Shown here piece by piece: positions 19,488-31,495 of a DNA stretch of 64,000 nucleotides. The DNA comes from Eukaryota sp. TZLM1-RC. Lineage: Eukaryota > Metamonada: BaSk clade. The notes under the pieces were generated by a model, which saw only the letters and a program-made list of their open reading frames with translations, was not told the DNA's origin and ran no database searches. Location: the NCBI GenBank assembly GCA_040285825.1, contig JAUPSS010000008.1:186001-250000 (forward strand), in the 5' to 3' direction. The translations under genes and the position numbers were made by a program. Within the stretch, counting starts at the first letter, position 1, and the number at the start of each line of letters is the position of its first letter.

Positions 19488-20789
19488 ATGTTCAAGCTCC
19501 TCAACGACTTCTCCACCTCTTCTCCTGATGTGAAGTGTAATTATTACCATATTTATGAACATAGACTTTCTCATTTTCAACATCGTCTCCTCAAGTCTTC
19601 CTCTGTCTGGACAGTTCGCGAAAAATCCCCTAAAATTATCCACAGAGTGCTTGATGTCATTAACAGTCCATGCATCGCCATCGGCACACTCTACAAAAAT
19701 CCTCCAAACAGACCCAACGTTTTGGCACAATTTGAACTTGATGCCAATATTGCTGAAGATTCAGTATCCACTACACTGACACCAGACCAACACCGACAAA
19801 CCTTCTTTTCCCTAGAAGATTCTTCAGGGTCGGTTTCTCTGAAGTTTGAAGACCCCTCTATTGGGGATGGTTTAGTTTCTGGAGTGTGTTTAGCAGTTCT
19901 CGGTGAAGAGTCTCCAGATGGAGAGTTTTTTATTGTTAAAGACATCCGATTCCCTGCTCCTGTCCCTGGAAGCTTTCCACCTCCTCTTCCTGTTTCTGGA
20001 AGTTCCAAATACATTGCTTTTGTTTCAGGACTTGGATTACAAGACCCTGACTCTGATACTGCTTTGTGTCATGCATTTGCTGATTTTGTATCTGGACTAA
20101 TTAGTAATTATTTTGATATCAGTCGTATTGTGGTTGCTGGTGGTTTATTTCAATCTAAAGACAACTCTAGTGGCCATTCAGCTCATTTGGAATCTGTGAA
20201 GGGAGCCAAAGGAGTCTCAGTATCTGATTGGCTTACAAAATTGGCCAAATCTTGTCAAGGAAGATCAAAAGTTGATGTGATACCCGGTATTTTTGATCCT
20301 TCTCCTTGTTCTCTCCCACAGCCCCCTTTCTTCAAAGGACTACTTCCCGATATTGAAGGGGTTTTTCGATGCAGAAATCCCTATTCTTTAGAATATGCTC
20401 CAACCAGTGATCAATCTTATTCAGTAATCGGATCCAGTGGTCAAATCATTGCCGACATGTGTAGGTACTCTTCCCTGTCACCCTTGGATGCTCTCAAGCT
20501 TTGTCTTGATTGTGGTCATATAGCTCCCACTGCTCCAGACACTCTTGATATGGTTCCCTCCTCTTCTGATCCCCTCGTTTTAGAAAGAATTCCCAGGGTT
20601 CTGTTCAGCAGTGGTGATTCCTTTGCCAGTAGTAATACAAAGATTGAGACGAAAACAGATGAAGGAACGTGTCAAGGAGATGTATCATTGTTTATTGTAC
20701 CACATTTTCAAACTAGTCGTTCATTTGTATTGTTAGACTTGAGTTCATTTGAGACAAGGGAAGTGTGTATTGAATCTTTAAACTATTAG
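19488..20789 (+). CDS. POLD2: DNA polymerase delta subunit 2 (small/B subunit)
   Basis: A 433-residue intronless frame with POLD2 features. It has an N-terminal YYHIYEHRLSHF segment, an OB-fold region (IGTLYKN...LEDSSGSVSLKF) and an inactive phosphoesterase domain. The domain contains YIAFVSGLGLQD, IVVAGGLF, VDVIPGIFDP, LPQPPF and RCRNPYSLE. The subunit bridges the catalytic subunit to other delta subunits and is essential for lagging-strand synthesis. The start at 19488 is chosen because upstream codons are LINE-A tail. The gene is convergent with CDC14, 65 bp apart, and AATAAA-like signals follow the stop. Confidence 0.92.
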   Translation: MFKLLNDFSTSSPDVKCNYYHIYEHRLSHFQHRLLKSSSVWTVREKSPKIIHRVLDVINSPCIAIGTLYKNPPNRPNVLAQFELDANIAEDSVSTTLTPDQHRQTFFSLEDSSGSVSLKFEDPSIGDGLVSGVCLAVLGEESPDGEFFIVKDIRFPAPVPGSFPPPLPVSGSSKYIAFVSGLGLQDPDSDTALCHAFADFVSGLISNYFDISRIVVAGGLFQSKDNSSGHSAHLESVKGAKGVSVSDWLTKLAKSCQGRSKVDVIPGIFDPSPCSLPQPPFFKGLLPDIEGVFRCRNPYSLEYAPTSDQSYSVIGSSGQIIADMCRYSSLSPLDALKLCLDCGHIAPTAPDTLDMVPSSSDPLVLERIPRVLFSSGDSFASSNTKIETKTDEGTCQGDVSLFIVPHFQTSRSFVLLDLSSFETREVCIESLNY

Positions 20790-20854
20790 ATTGTTTTCAA
20801 ATAATTTAAATAAACAGATGAATTATACAATAGACCATATATTTTCAACTAAAA

Positions 20855-22163
20855 TTACAACGATAATCGTGAAAACCTCTTGCTGAGGCTACTTTCTTGA
20901 CCACCTACAGGCCTACGATGAGCACGTGCTTCACTCTTCATTGTGGATCTGGGTGGGGTATCAAGAATTGAAGCATTGGGCGGCTTTAATGTGGATCGTG
21001 AGAGAGGACTGGCGGCACTGACATCATTCGTTATGGCGAGATTCTGGCAGTTGGCAACAGGAGAATGAGAGACAAGAGGTGATTGACTTTGGCTTTGTTT
21101 GTTTCTACCAAATTTGTGTAATTTACGTTCCATTTCACACAGAAAGTTCTGTTGTTGTGCAATGACAGAACCCGGACGAGCTATTCTCAGATAGCCAATA
21201 ACTTCAATAGCTGTCATAAAGTAGTGCTGCATCATCCAACATCCAATTAATGTTCCAGTTCTTCCCAAACCTAATGTAAGTCATGAAAAATCATCAAAAA
21301 CAATACCCGCTTTGCAATGGACAGCCACTGCACCTTCAGCGTTATCAACAATGTTTAAAAACTTCTTCAACAGAGCATTCTCAGGCAACCCCCCGTCAAC
21401 AAAGTAAAGTGTATGGTGATTAATTCCCTCAGAGGTGAATCTTGTGGCAGGATAGCATTTCTTATTTAATCGAACGACTTCTGTTATGTTGTGCTTTTTG
21501 AAATAAGGAATATAGTGACGAGGTGTTAGGGTTGAATAGCCAAGATTTTGTTGTTCAGAAGGACCGGCAAAAGCAAGTATTTTTCCAGGAATTATCCAAT
21601 TCATGTCTCCTAAAATAAATCAAAATGCATCAAAACAAACCATTTTCTACTCGACTATAGAACTCATAACTTTCAGTATCAAAAGAGTCAAGATCGATCA
21701 GTTCGAGTTCTTTAGCCTTCAACAGACCTCGTAAACAATCAAGCACTGTGAGGTTAAATGTAGATAATCCTGCAGAAGCATCTCTAAATGGAATCAAGGC
21801 TGGACGTAGTAATGTAAAGGGGTTAAATGATTCTTCTGGTGTTCGTCCTAGACAGAGAAGTGAATAAGCAGCCATTAGGTACACTGCATTTTCACGTTTA
21901 TTTTGATCACAAGCTGTGCAGTAGTAAAGTTTTTGAGATTTATGTTGAGGGTCCGATAATAAGGCATTCATATCTCTGCAAAACTCAATAGTATGACCAA
22001 GATGTAGCGGACCGAAATCGTAAACAAAGGGCTCATAGATTCTTGTGGTATCCGTGGTGAAAAAGTGACATTCATTAGATGCCGCAGAAATCAAAACATC
22101 AAGGGAGAGAACCTTTTTACGTTGAACAAAGAAGTACAGGCGATATAAGATTAGAACAGACAT
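20855..22163 (-). CDS. CDC14: CDC14 dual-specificity phosphatase
   Basis: Three exons (22163-21641, 21609-21307, 21270-20855) encode 413 residues after removing 31- and 36-nt introns. The N-terminal non-catalytic DSP domain is followed by the typical linker, rebuilt across intron 1 as [20 protein letters not shown]. The catalytic signature [14 protein letters not shown] is itself split by intron 2 between the two Gly codons. [15 protein letters not shown] is the family's conserved post-catalytic helix. CDC14 reverses CDK phosphorylation at mitotic exit and in cilia. The C-terminal tail is basic and Ser/Pro rich, a likely regulatory region. Catalytic Cys and Arg are intact. Confidence 0.93.
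21271..21306 (-). other. 36-nt intron 2 of CDC14, inside the active-site loop
   Basis: Starts GTATTG and ends CTTACATTAG. It interrupts the HCKAG/LGRTG phosphatase signature, which is exact after splicing. Confidence 0.92.
21610..21640 (-). other. 31-nt intron 1 of CDC14
   Basis: Starts GTTTGT and ends ATTTATTTTAG, splitting a Gly codon in VENGDMNW. The retained frame would otherwise stop within a few codons. Confidence 0.88.
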
Positions 22164-22597
22164 TGTTAAGCAAACCCTTGATGATCTCGATACTGTTACT
22201 GAGCTGCTCCATTACTGCAGGGTAATGGTTTAATCAAAAGAGGAGATGTTTATGTTTTGAGAGTGACAATGTGACAAGTGCAGGCTTCACGAAGTACTTA
22301 TAGTACTTTTGAAAAATATTTTCCTTGGCAATTGACGTTTGTATTGTTTCATACAATTGATTGAACTGTTTGCCATGTTTCAACAGAACACAAGTAATCC
22401 ATTAGAGAATGGAGAGCAATAGTGACAGTTCAATGGAGGCAACATTTTGTTCAGAAACTTGTATTGAAGACTGTATTGAAGTCTTTAAATAAATTTCACC
22501 TTAATGGACCTAGTTTGGTGAACGAAGAAACTGCAGTATATATCAGTGCTGCCTAATGCCTTGACTCAAATCAGTATCAAGTCAGCTGATGTGTTCT
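22164..22597 (+). other. Divergent flank of CDC14 with a weak coding remnant
   Basis: The first ~270 bp are ordinary intergenic DNA. From about 22450 to 22625 the plus strand shows short protein-like runs in two frames (KFHLNGPSLVNEETAVYIS, then ALTQISIKSADVFLAESRR). They loosely recall a histone-fold helix but contain a stop and a frame change. The last bases continue into the first unit of the LINE array, so this was the pre-existing DNA next to the insertion. Confidence 0.3.
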
Positions 22598-25500
22598 TAG
22601 CTGAATCGAGAAGGCAAATCACATAGATAAACAACTAATTTGTGGTATTGTACAAATAACTTCAATCCCATGCGGGCATGGTCAATTTCTGCGTATTTAT
22701 CTTACCATTTTCTTACTAGTGTTTTTTGTGCTGTTTGGTTTTTCCATTTCTAGATTTTCTTCTTCCTTTGCTTTTGAATAATTAGTTAAATGTCGTAATT
22801 TTTGATATAGTTGTAACTGTTTTTACTGCAATGATTTTGTAGCAATTCTATGTTTTCCTTGTAGCTCACTTTGGTGGGAAGAAATGCAGAGAGATCAATA
22901 AATTGTTGTTTTTGCTTGTATTAATTCTTTGACATCTGATATTTGCCATTTTGTTGAACCATTTGCATTCATTGGTTAAGAAATTAACTGCATTTCCATG
23001 CAGTGCAGTCATTTCTCACAAAGTGACTGGTTTTAAATGACTTGAGTCAATTGACAGCACTGATATTTGTATATATGTAGAGAAGAAATTATTGTCCGAA
23101 AATTTGCACTTGTCTAATAATCGTGAAAATTCTTCTTCTAGTCATAATTCAAATTGTAATGCAAATACATGCCCATTTTGTCAAAAAGCCATTAGTGAAG
23201 TCAATCAGGGTAGACCATTGCTATTTTGTCGATCATGTAAAGCACAAGATACCCTAAGACCACCAGTGAAAATTTCTGTTGAAGTCAGCCCTGCTTCTTC
23301 AATCCCATTGTCTATCGAACTTCGTTCATTTACAAGTAAGTTGAAGAAAAATGAATGGGATGTAAGCAGTAAAAAAAATGAAATCACTAAAAATGATTGC
23401 ATATATGGATGATGTTGTGCTTATTGGTGATTTAAATATTGTGAAAAAAGCAACTGTATGTTTTAAAGAATTATTTACCAAAATTGGTCTCCGACTTAAT
23501 TTACTTAAATGTGTTTTGTTATCGAATTCTCCAGTTTCCACAATAATTGATGGTATTGAAATTCAAGCCAAATTATATTCAATTGATGCTATTCGTCATT
23601 TGGGTTCGTTTTTAGGAAATAATGATGAAATTACCAAAAAATTGTTTGAAAAGTTGAACTCAATTTCTGACAAAATTGACCGAATGATGAATTTAGATAT
23701 AAAAAAACACATCAAATTTACCATTATAAGACTGTGTTTTAGTTCCAATTTTAATCATATATTTCGATCTACAAATCCTCTCGTCACTAGACCTTTGGCT
23801 CAAAAATTTAATGAGTTACGTGCAAAAGTTCTGTCTCAATTACTGGGATGTAAAATGTTTCAAATTCCAGATCATGCTTACCTTAGTCCACATTATGGTG
23901 GTTTAGGGTGGACGAAGGCTTCTATTCTTACCTCGTGTGCTTTTGTTGGTGGATGCAGAAATGCAATCTTTGAGTTTTCCGAAAGATTTGCAGATTGGGA
24001 AGATTTATTGATGACAACGCAAAGTTCCACTGTTTTTGCATTAAATGAAGAAATTTCAAGAATTGATGTAGAAAAATGGGGTCGATGTTTTCCCCAATCA
24101 TTCAATGGCAATATTCCAGAAAAAAATGTTTTAAATTTGAAGTACACTCTTCGAACATTACAGAAAAGATTGACAAAGATTGAGAAGGCAAATCACATAG
24201 ATAAACAACTAATTTGTGGTATTGTACAAATAACTTCAATCCCATGCGGGCATGGTCAATTTCTGCGTATTTATCTTACCATTTTCTTACTAGTGTTTTT
24301 TGTGCTGTTTGGTTTTTCCATTTCTAGATTTTCTTCTTCCTTTGCTTTTGAATAATTAGTTAAATGTCGTAATTTTTGATATAGTTGTAACTGTTTTTAC
24401 TGCAATGATTTTGTAGCAATTCTATGTTTTCCTTGTAGCTCACTTTGGTGGGAAGAAATGCAGAGAGATCAATAAATTGTTGTTTTTGCTTGTATTAATT
24501 CTTTGACATCTGATATTTGCCATTTTGTTGAACCATTTGCATTCATTGGTTAAGAAATTAACTGCATTTCCATGCAGTGCAGTCATTTCTCACAAAGTGA
24601 CTGGTTTTAAATGACTTGAGTCAATTGACAGCACTGATATTTGTATATATGTAGAGAAGAAATTATTGTCCGAAAATTTGCACTTGTCTAATAATCGTGA
24701 AAATTCTTCTTCTAGTCATAATTCAAATTGTAATGCAAATACATGCCCATTTTGTCAAAAAAGCCATTAGTGAAGTCAATCAGGGTAGACCATTGCTATT
24801 TTGTCGATCATGTAAAGCACAAGATACCCTAAGACCACCAGTGAAAATTTCTGTTGAAGTCAGCCCTGCTTCTTCAATCCCATTGTCTATCGAACTTCGT
24901 TCATTTACAAGTAAGTTGAAGAAAAATGAATGGGATGTAAGCAGAAAAAAACAAATGAAATCACTAAAAATGATTGCATATATGGATGATGTTGTGCTTA
25001 TTGGTGATTTAAATATTGTGAAAAAAGCAACTGTATGTTTTAAAGAATTATTTACCAAAATTGGTCTCCGACTTAATTTACTTAAATGTGTTTTGTTATC
25101 GAATTCTCCAGTTTCCACAATAATTGATGATATTGAAATTCAAGCCAAATTATATTCAATTGATGCTATTCGTCATTTGGGTTCGTTTTTAGGAAATAAT
25201 GATGAAATTACCAAAAATTGTTTGAAAAGTTGAACTCAATTTCTGACAAAATTGACCGAATGATGAATTTAGATATAAAAAAACACATCAAATTTACCAT
25301 TATAAGACTGTGTTTTAGTTCCAATTTTAATCATATATTTCGATCTACAAATCCTCTCGTCACTAGACCTTTGGCTCAAAAATTTAATGAGTTACGTGCA
25401 AAAGTTCTGTCTCAATTACTGGGATGTAAAATGTTTCAAATTCCAGATCATGCTTACCTTAGTCCACATTATGGTGGTTTAGGGTGGACGAAGGCTTCTA

Positions 25501-28500
25501 TTCTTACCTCGTGTGCTTTTGTTGGTGGATGCAGAAATGCAATCTTTGAGTTTTCCGAAAGATTTGCAGATTGGAAAGATTTATTGATGACAACGCAAAG
25601 TTCCACTGTTTTTGCATTAAATGAAGAAATTTCAAGAATTGATGTAGAAAAATGGGGTCGATGTTTTCCCCAATCATTCAATGGCAATATTCCAGAAAAA
25701 AATGTTTTAAATTTGAAGTACACTCTTCGAACATTACAGAAAAGATTGACAAAGATTGAGAAGGCAAATCACATAGATAAACAACTAATTTGTGGTATTG
25801 TACAAATAACTTCAATCCCATGCGGGCATGGTCAATTTCTGCGTATTTATCTTACCATTTTCTTACTAGTGTTTTTTGTGCTGTTTGGTTTTTCCATTTC
25901 TAGATTTTCTTCTTCCTTTGCTTTTGAATAATTAGTTAAATGTCGTAATTTTTGATATAGTTGAAACTGTTTTTACTGCAATGATTTTGTAGCAATTCTA
26001 TGTTTTCCTTGTAGCTCACTTTGGTGGGAAGAAATGCAGAGAGATCAATAAATTGTTGTTTTTGCTTGTATTAATTCTTTGACATCTGATATTTGCCATT
26101 TTGTTGAACCATTTGCATTCATTGGTTAAGAAATTAACTGCATTTCCATGCAGTGCAGTCATTTCTCACAAAGTGACTGGTTTTAAATGACTTGAGTCAA
26201 TTGACAGCACTGATATTTGTATATATGTAGAGAAGAAATTATTGTCCGAAAATTTGCACTTGTCTAATAATCGTGAAAATTCTTCTTCTAGTCATAATTC
26301 AAATTGTAATGCAAATACATGCCCATTTTGTCAAAAAGCCATTAGTGAAGTCAATCAGGGTAGACCATTGCTATTTTGTCGATCATGTAAAGCACAAGAT
26401 ACCCTAAGACCACCAGTGAAAATTTCTGTTGAAGTCAGCCCTGCTTCTTCAATCCCATTGTCTATCGAACTTCGTTCATTTACAAGTAAGTTGAAGAAAA
26501 ATGAATGGGATGTAAGCAGAAAAAACAAATGAAATCACTAAAAATGATTGCATATATGGATGATGTTGTGCTTATTGGTGATTTAAATATTGTGAAAAAA
26601 GCAACTGTATGTTTTAAAGAATTATTTACCAAAATTGGTCTCCGACTTAATTTACTTAAATGTGTTTTGTTATCGAATTCTCCAGTTTCCACAATAATTG
26701 ATGATATTGAAATTCAAGCCAAATTATATTCAATTGATGCTATTCGTCATTTGGGTTCGTTTTTAGGAAATAATGATGAAATTACCAAAAAATTGTTTGA
26801 AAAGTTGGACTCAATTTCTGACAAAATTGACCGAATGATGAATTTAGATATAAAAAAACACATCAAATTTACCATTATAAGACTGTGTTTTAGTTCCAAT
26901 TTTAATCATATATTTCGATCTACAAATCCTCTCGTCACTAGACCTTTGGCTCAAAAATTTAATGAGTTACGTGCAAAAGTTCTGTCTCAATTACTGGGAT
27001 GTAAAATGTTTCAAATTCCAGATCATGCTTACCTTAGTCCACATTATGGTGGTTTAGGGTGGACGAAGGCTTCTATTCTTACCTCGTGTGCTTTTGTTGG
27101 TGGATGCAGAAATGCAATCTTTGAGTTTTCCGAAAGATTTGCAGATTGGAAAGATTTATTGATGACAACGCAAAGTTCCACTGTTTTTGCATTAAATGAA
27201 GAAATTTCAAGAATTGATGTAGAAAAATGGGGTCGATGTTTTCCCCAATCATTCAATGGCAATATTCCAGAAAAAATGTTTTAAATTTGAAGTACACTCT
27301 TCGAACATTACAGAAAAGATTGACAAAGATTGAGAAGGCAAATCACATAGATAAACAACTAATTTGTGGTATTGTACAAATAACTTCAATCCCATGCGGG
27401 CATGGTCAATTTCTGCGTATTTATCTTACCATTTTCTTACTAGTGTTTTTTGTGCTGTTTGGTTTTTCCATTTCTAGATTTTTCTTCTTCCTTTGCTTTT
27501 TGAATAATTAGTTAAATGTCGTAATTTTTGATATAGTTGAAACTGTTTTTACTGCAATGATTTTGTAGCAATTCTATGTTTTCCTTGTAGCTCACTTTGG
27601 TGGGAAGAAATGCAGAGAGATCAATAAATTGTTGTTTTTGCTTGTATTAATTCTTTGACATCTGATATTTGCCATTTTGTTGAACCATTTGCATTCATTG
27701 GTTAAGAAATTAACTGCATTTCCATGCAGTGCAGTCATTTCTCACAAAGTGACTGGTTTTAAATGACTTGAGTCAATTGACAGCACTGATATTTGTATAT
27801 ATGTAGAGAAGAAATTATTGTCCGAAAATTTGCACTTGTCTAATAATCGTGAAAATTCTTCTTCTAGTCATAATTCAAATTGTAATGCAAATACATGCCC
27901 ATTTTGTCAAAAAAAGCCATTAGTGAAGTCAATCAGGGTAGACCATTGCTATTTTGTCGATCATGTAAAGCACAAGATACCCTAAGACCACCAGTGAAAA
28001 TTTCTGTTGAAGTCAGCCCTGCTTCTTCAATCCCATTGTCTATCGAACTTCGTTCATTTACAAGTAAGTTGAAGAAAAATGAATGGGATGTAAGCAGAAA
28101 AAACAAATGAAATCACTAAAAATGATTGCATATATGGATGATGTTGTGCTTATTGGTGATTTAAATATTGTGAAAAAAGCAACTGTATGTTTTAAAGAAT
28201 TATTTACCAAAATTGGTCTCCGACTTAATTTACTTAAATGTGTTTTGTTATCGAATTCTCCAGTTTCCACAATAATTGATGATATTGAAATTCAAGCCAA
28301 ATTATATTCAATTGATGCTATTCGTCATTTGGGTTCGTTTTTAGGAAATAATGATGAAATTACCAAAAAATTGTTTGAAAAGTTGAACTCAATTTCTGAC
28401 AAAATTGACCGAATGATGAATTTAGATATAAAAAAACACATCAAATTTACCATTATAAGACTGTGTTTTAGTTCCAATTTTAATCATATATTTCGATCTA

Positions 28501-28905
28501 CAAATCCTCTCGTCACTAGACCTTTGGCTCAAAAATTTAATGAGTTACGTGCAAAAGTTCTGTCTCAATTACTGGGATGTAAAATGTTTCAAATTCCAGA
28601 TCATGCTTACCTTAGTCCACATTATGGTGGTTTAGGGTGGACGAAGGCTTCTATTCTTACCTCGTGTGCTTTTGTTGGTGGATGCAGAAATGCAATCTTT
28701 GAGTTTTCCGAAAGATTTGCAGATTGGAAAGATTTATTGATGACAACGCAAAGTTCCACTGTTTTTGCATTAAATGAAGAAATTTCAAGAATTGATGTAG
28801 AAAAATGGGGTCGATGTTTTCCCCAATCATTCAATGGCAATATTCCAGAAAAAAATGTTTTAAATTTGAAGTACACTCTTCGAACATTACAGAAAAGATT
28901 GACTG
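22598..28905 (+). repeat. Four-unit tandem array of a ~1.576 kb LINE-A/host chimera
   Basis: The same unit repeats four times head to tail, with landmark ATTGTCCGAA at 23091, 24664, 26241 and 27817 (periods 1573, 1577, 1576). Each unit joins ~485 bp of non-LINE sequence (starting GAGAAGGCAAATCACATAG) to an internally deleted LINE-A. The LINE part keeps a zinc motif (CPFC...FCRSC), a ~65-residue linker ending WDVS, then jumps to YMDD and the RT thumb. Units differ mostly by A/T-run length changes and a few substitutions, so the array is young. Short frames in each unit are shifted by these indels. Confidence 0.92.
23092..24355 (+). pseudogene. Array unit 1: deleted LINE-A open reading frames
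   Basis: Unit 1 holds a zinc-motif frame (23092-23412) and an RT-palm/thumb frame (23378-24355) that includes YMDDVVLIGD. It ends by reading into the non-LINE part of unit 2. The fingers and first palm half of the RT are missing, so it cannot reverse transcribe. Equivalent frames sit at 24697-25233/25218-25931 (unit 2), 26242-26532/26505-27284 (unit 3) and 27895-28110/28083-28955 (unit 4), with different frame breaks. Confidence 0.8.
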
Positions 28906-29812
28906 GAATGTATGAAAAGATCTTTATAATAATATTTGCAGCTCGGCTGTTTTAAATCAAGATCTTCACTCATTGTTATTGGAAAAGGGTGTTTGTGAAA
29001 ACAAGGCGTCAGATTCTTCACTTTTGCAACCATTGTACCACGAAGATTTGGATTGTGTGCCACTAATGAAGCATTTGTAACAAAAATGAGATTATATTTG
29101 AACATCCCCATTAACCAATTATTATCAAAAGAAAAATGTATTTGTTCGAATTCACCTCAACTCACTTTGCGCCATGCTCTAAATTGCTCTAAATTGATAA
29201 CTTATCGTTCTTCATTACATGATGCTGTTAGAGACACTGTTTTCAATATGGCACAAACTGCAAGGATATCGTGTATCAAAGAGCCCCTGCTGAAGGAAAC
29301 ACTTTCTCTGAATAATTTTGGTTCTGATGATAGAGGTGATGTATACTGTGATTGGATTGATAATTCTGAAGCTATTGTTGACTTTGTCTCATGTAATGTT
29401 GCAAACGATACTTTGGTTCACAGAAGAAAACTTAATCCTGTGGCTGCTCTGGATTTTAAAGCAAAAGAAAAACACAGAAAATATGATAAAGAAATTGAAG
29501 ATGCAAATGTCGATAGAAATACACAGCTGGTTTTTATTGCTTTCCCATTTTCGATAAATGGAAGATTATCAGTTGAAGCAGAAACTTTTTTGGATGACTT
29601 CCAAAAAATGGTGAAAGAAAAAACAATGAAAAGATTTGATATTTTTTTATGGCGTTCACGGATTCAATTTGCCATTATTAATAGATTACCGCGGTTTTTC
29701 AATCGAATTAGAGAAGCTTTAGCTAGACAACAAGCAAATCAAGATTTTGTAGAGGAAATCTTGGTTTAATGATAGTCGTCCCATTAGTTATGATTTAATT
29801 TAATCAAGTGTG
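28906..29812 (+). mobile_element. LINE-A 3' portion with intact endonuclease-side frame
   Basis: The fourth array unit does not return to the start of the unit but continues into the true LINE-A 3' end. A 238-codon frame (29053-29769) carries C-x-C...RHALNC (zinc motif before the endonuclease) and SDDRGDVYCDW. It also has IVDFVSC and KAKEKHRKYDKE, the PD-(D/E)XK-like arrangement of restriction-like endonucleases in early-branching non-LTR elements. The tail ends in the conserved TCGTCCCATTAGTTATGA...TCAAGTGTG without poly(A). This is the best-preserved C-terminus of the family here. Confidence 0.8.
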
Positions 29813-29819
29813 CAAATTC

Positions 29820-30192
29820 AATAAATCATATGTAAGCAGTTTTTGGAAATTTTTTGCAAAAAAGAAATCGTTTGTGAACAAAAATGCTGTTTATAAACAA
29901 AATCCAATACCAAAAGTTAAACAATTAAGAAAATTGTGTCTTCGAGGTAGATATGGTGCTGGAGTGCAGTCGTTGTTTTCCTCTGATATTGCTAAACCAA
30001 CCTTTGAGACAGTTGAAAAATTGAAAAAGCTCCATCCTGAGAAAAATTTCATTTGTCCAAAACCCAATATTTGTCAATTTTGGTCTACTAATCCAATAAA
30101 TGCCTCAAAAGTTCTTGCTGCAATTAAAAAATTACCAAAAGGTAAAGCTGCTGGACCAACGGAATTTCGTTTGATATTTTAAAAACCGCTTG
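29820..30192 (+). mobile_element. LINE-A 5'-side fragment, cut by LINE-B
   Basis: Begins at ATGTAAGCAG, the exact point where the array units lose their internal part, and supplies what they lack: SSFWKFFAKKKSF, LRKLCLRGRYGAG, LHPEKNF and a conserved KLPKGKAAGPTEFR motif. A frame change follows, and the LINE stops near 30192 where the inverted LINE-B copy begins. It is therefore a separate truncated copy or a displaced piece of the array's parent. Confidence 0.7.
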
Positions 30193-31495
30193 TAATAAAA
30201 CACCCGAAATTTTTTTTTGCTATATTTATTTTTATTCAACAACAAATATGAAATACACAATTAAAACTCCACATCCTCAAAACCTGCCTCCCCTACATCA
30301 AAAACAATTAATCGCTAAAGATTCAGAAAATTTCCCAAAAAGAAGATAGTGAATCAGAAATTAGTGTTACCATTCCCTTAAAAATAGAAAATACAATCCT
30401 GTTTTGCCAGTAAACACGATTGAAAATTCTTCCAGTTCTTTCCTTTACAACTACAACAAAATCCTCAAGGAAAGCCATAGCAGCCTTACCTAGAGATCCA
30501 AGCAAAGAAAAAACAAATGGACATAAATTATATTGGGCATGAGAATTTTCATTAACCGAGGAAATGGGTTTCGCATATTTAGCAATTTTATATTTTTCGC
30601 CTGCAAGAAGAGGATTATTTACATCCGAGTTAATGAAATGTTCGTTAGAGGAGTTACAAGGGTCAATAGACATGGCGTCCAAAATAGTAAAACTACCATT
30701 TAAACCAGGAACAACTAGATCACCTCTAGTCAGACCCATAGAAGCTCTGTTGTAACGCGTACTATCAATATTGGGATCATCAAGAATTAATTTTGATAGC
30801 AGCGGTTCTAAAAAGGAATCTACACGATATGATTTGCACATAACATAAATTTGGTCCCTGACATTATTATGCACTTTGCTTCTAAACGTAATGAAATGTT
30901 TACAGTTCAAAAGATGAGTAAACAAAAGAGGTTTACCACATTTACAAGTTAAATGATTGGGCAAATTGTTTGGCCACAGAAAACAACGAAAACGCATGTT
31001 TAGAAGCCATTCATTGTCTTTTAACAAAAGTCCATAAACAGAGGGAACTTGAGTTACTAAAGCAGCAGCTGAACTATCACGAATATCCTTTAAAAAATTA
31101 CCGAAAGCGGGATTTTTAGTTTTGGCCAAGCCAAGTCTTACTTCATAATCCAAGCCTTCATATAATTTAACCAGATGGTGCTGAAGCTTTTTCAAGCAAA
31201 AACGTAAATTTGGAAGTGATCGAGTGGGAATTTCTTGAACATTTTGAGGAAAACACTGAATCCAGATATCACTAGGCAAATTTTCTAATTCAAATTGCAG
31301 TTGATTCAAGTAAAAATTTGATTTACCATTGATCAGATGAACATCAAAAGGGAACCTTTGGAAAAATTCAAAAACAAAATTTTTACCACCTCCCAAAAAT
31401 GCTGCTTTACACAGAATCGAAGATTTGGTCACCCGAAATTGCAGATGATTTAGCATTCTATTTTTAACAATTGGTCTCTTTAAAAGTCGTTCCTT
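30193..31495 (-). mobile_element. LINE-B, subfamily 1, 3' half with endonuclease
   Basis: A 391-codon minus-strand frame (30323-31498) covers the RT thumb (TKSSILCKAAFLGGGKNF), a zinc motif (CKCGKPLLFTHLLNC) and the restriction-like endonuclease. The endonuclease shows TRGDLVVPGLNGSFTILD and KYKIAKYAK, with FVFSLLGSLGKAA further on. The 3' tail ends in an A run. It is inserted in the LINE-A fragment ending at 30192. It shares roughly 60% protein identity with the plus-strand copy beside it, so the two are different subfamilies rather than one inverted insertion. Confidence 0.82.

Noticed and set aside
22450-22625. Possible histone-fold (H2A-like) pseudogene beside the LINE array
   Set aside because: Only a vague resemblance over ~35 residues, needing a stop and a frame change; too weak to name.
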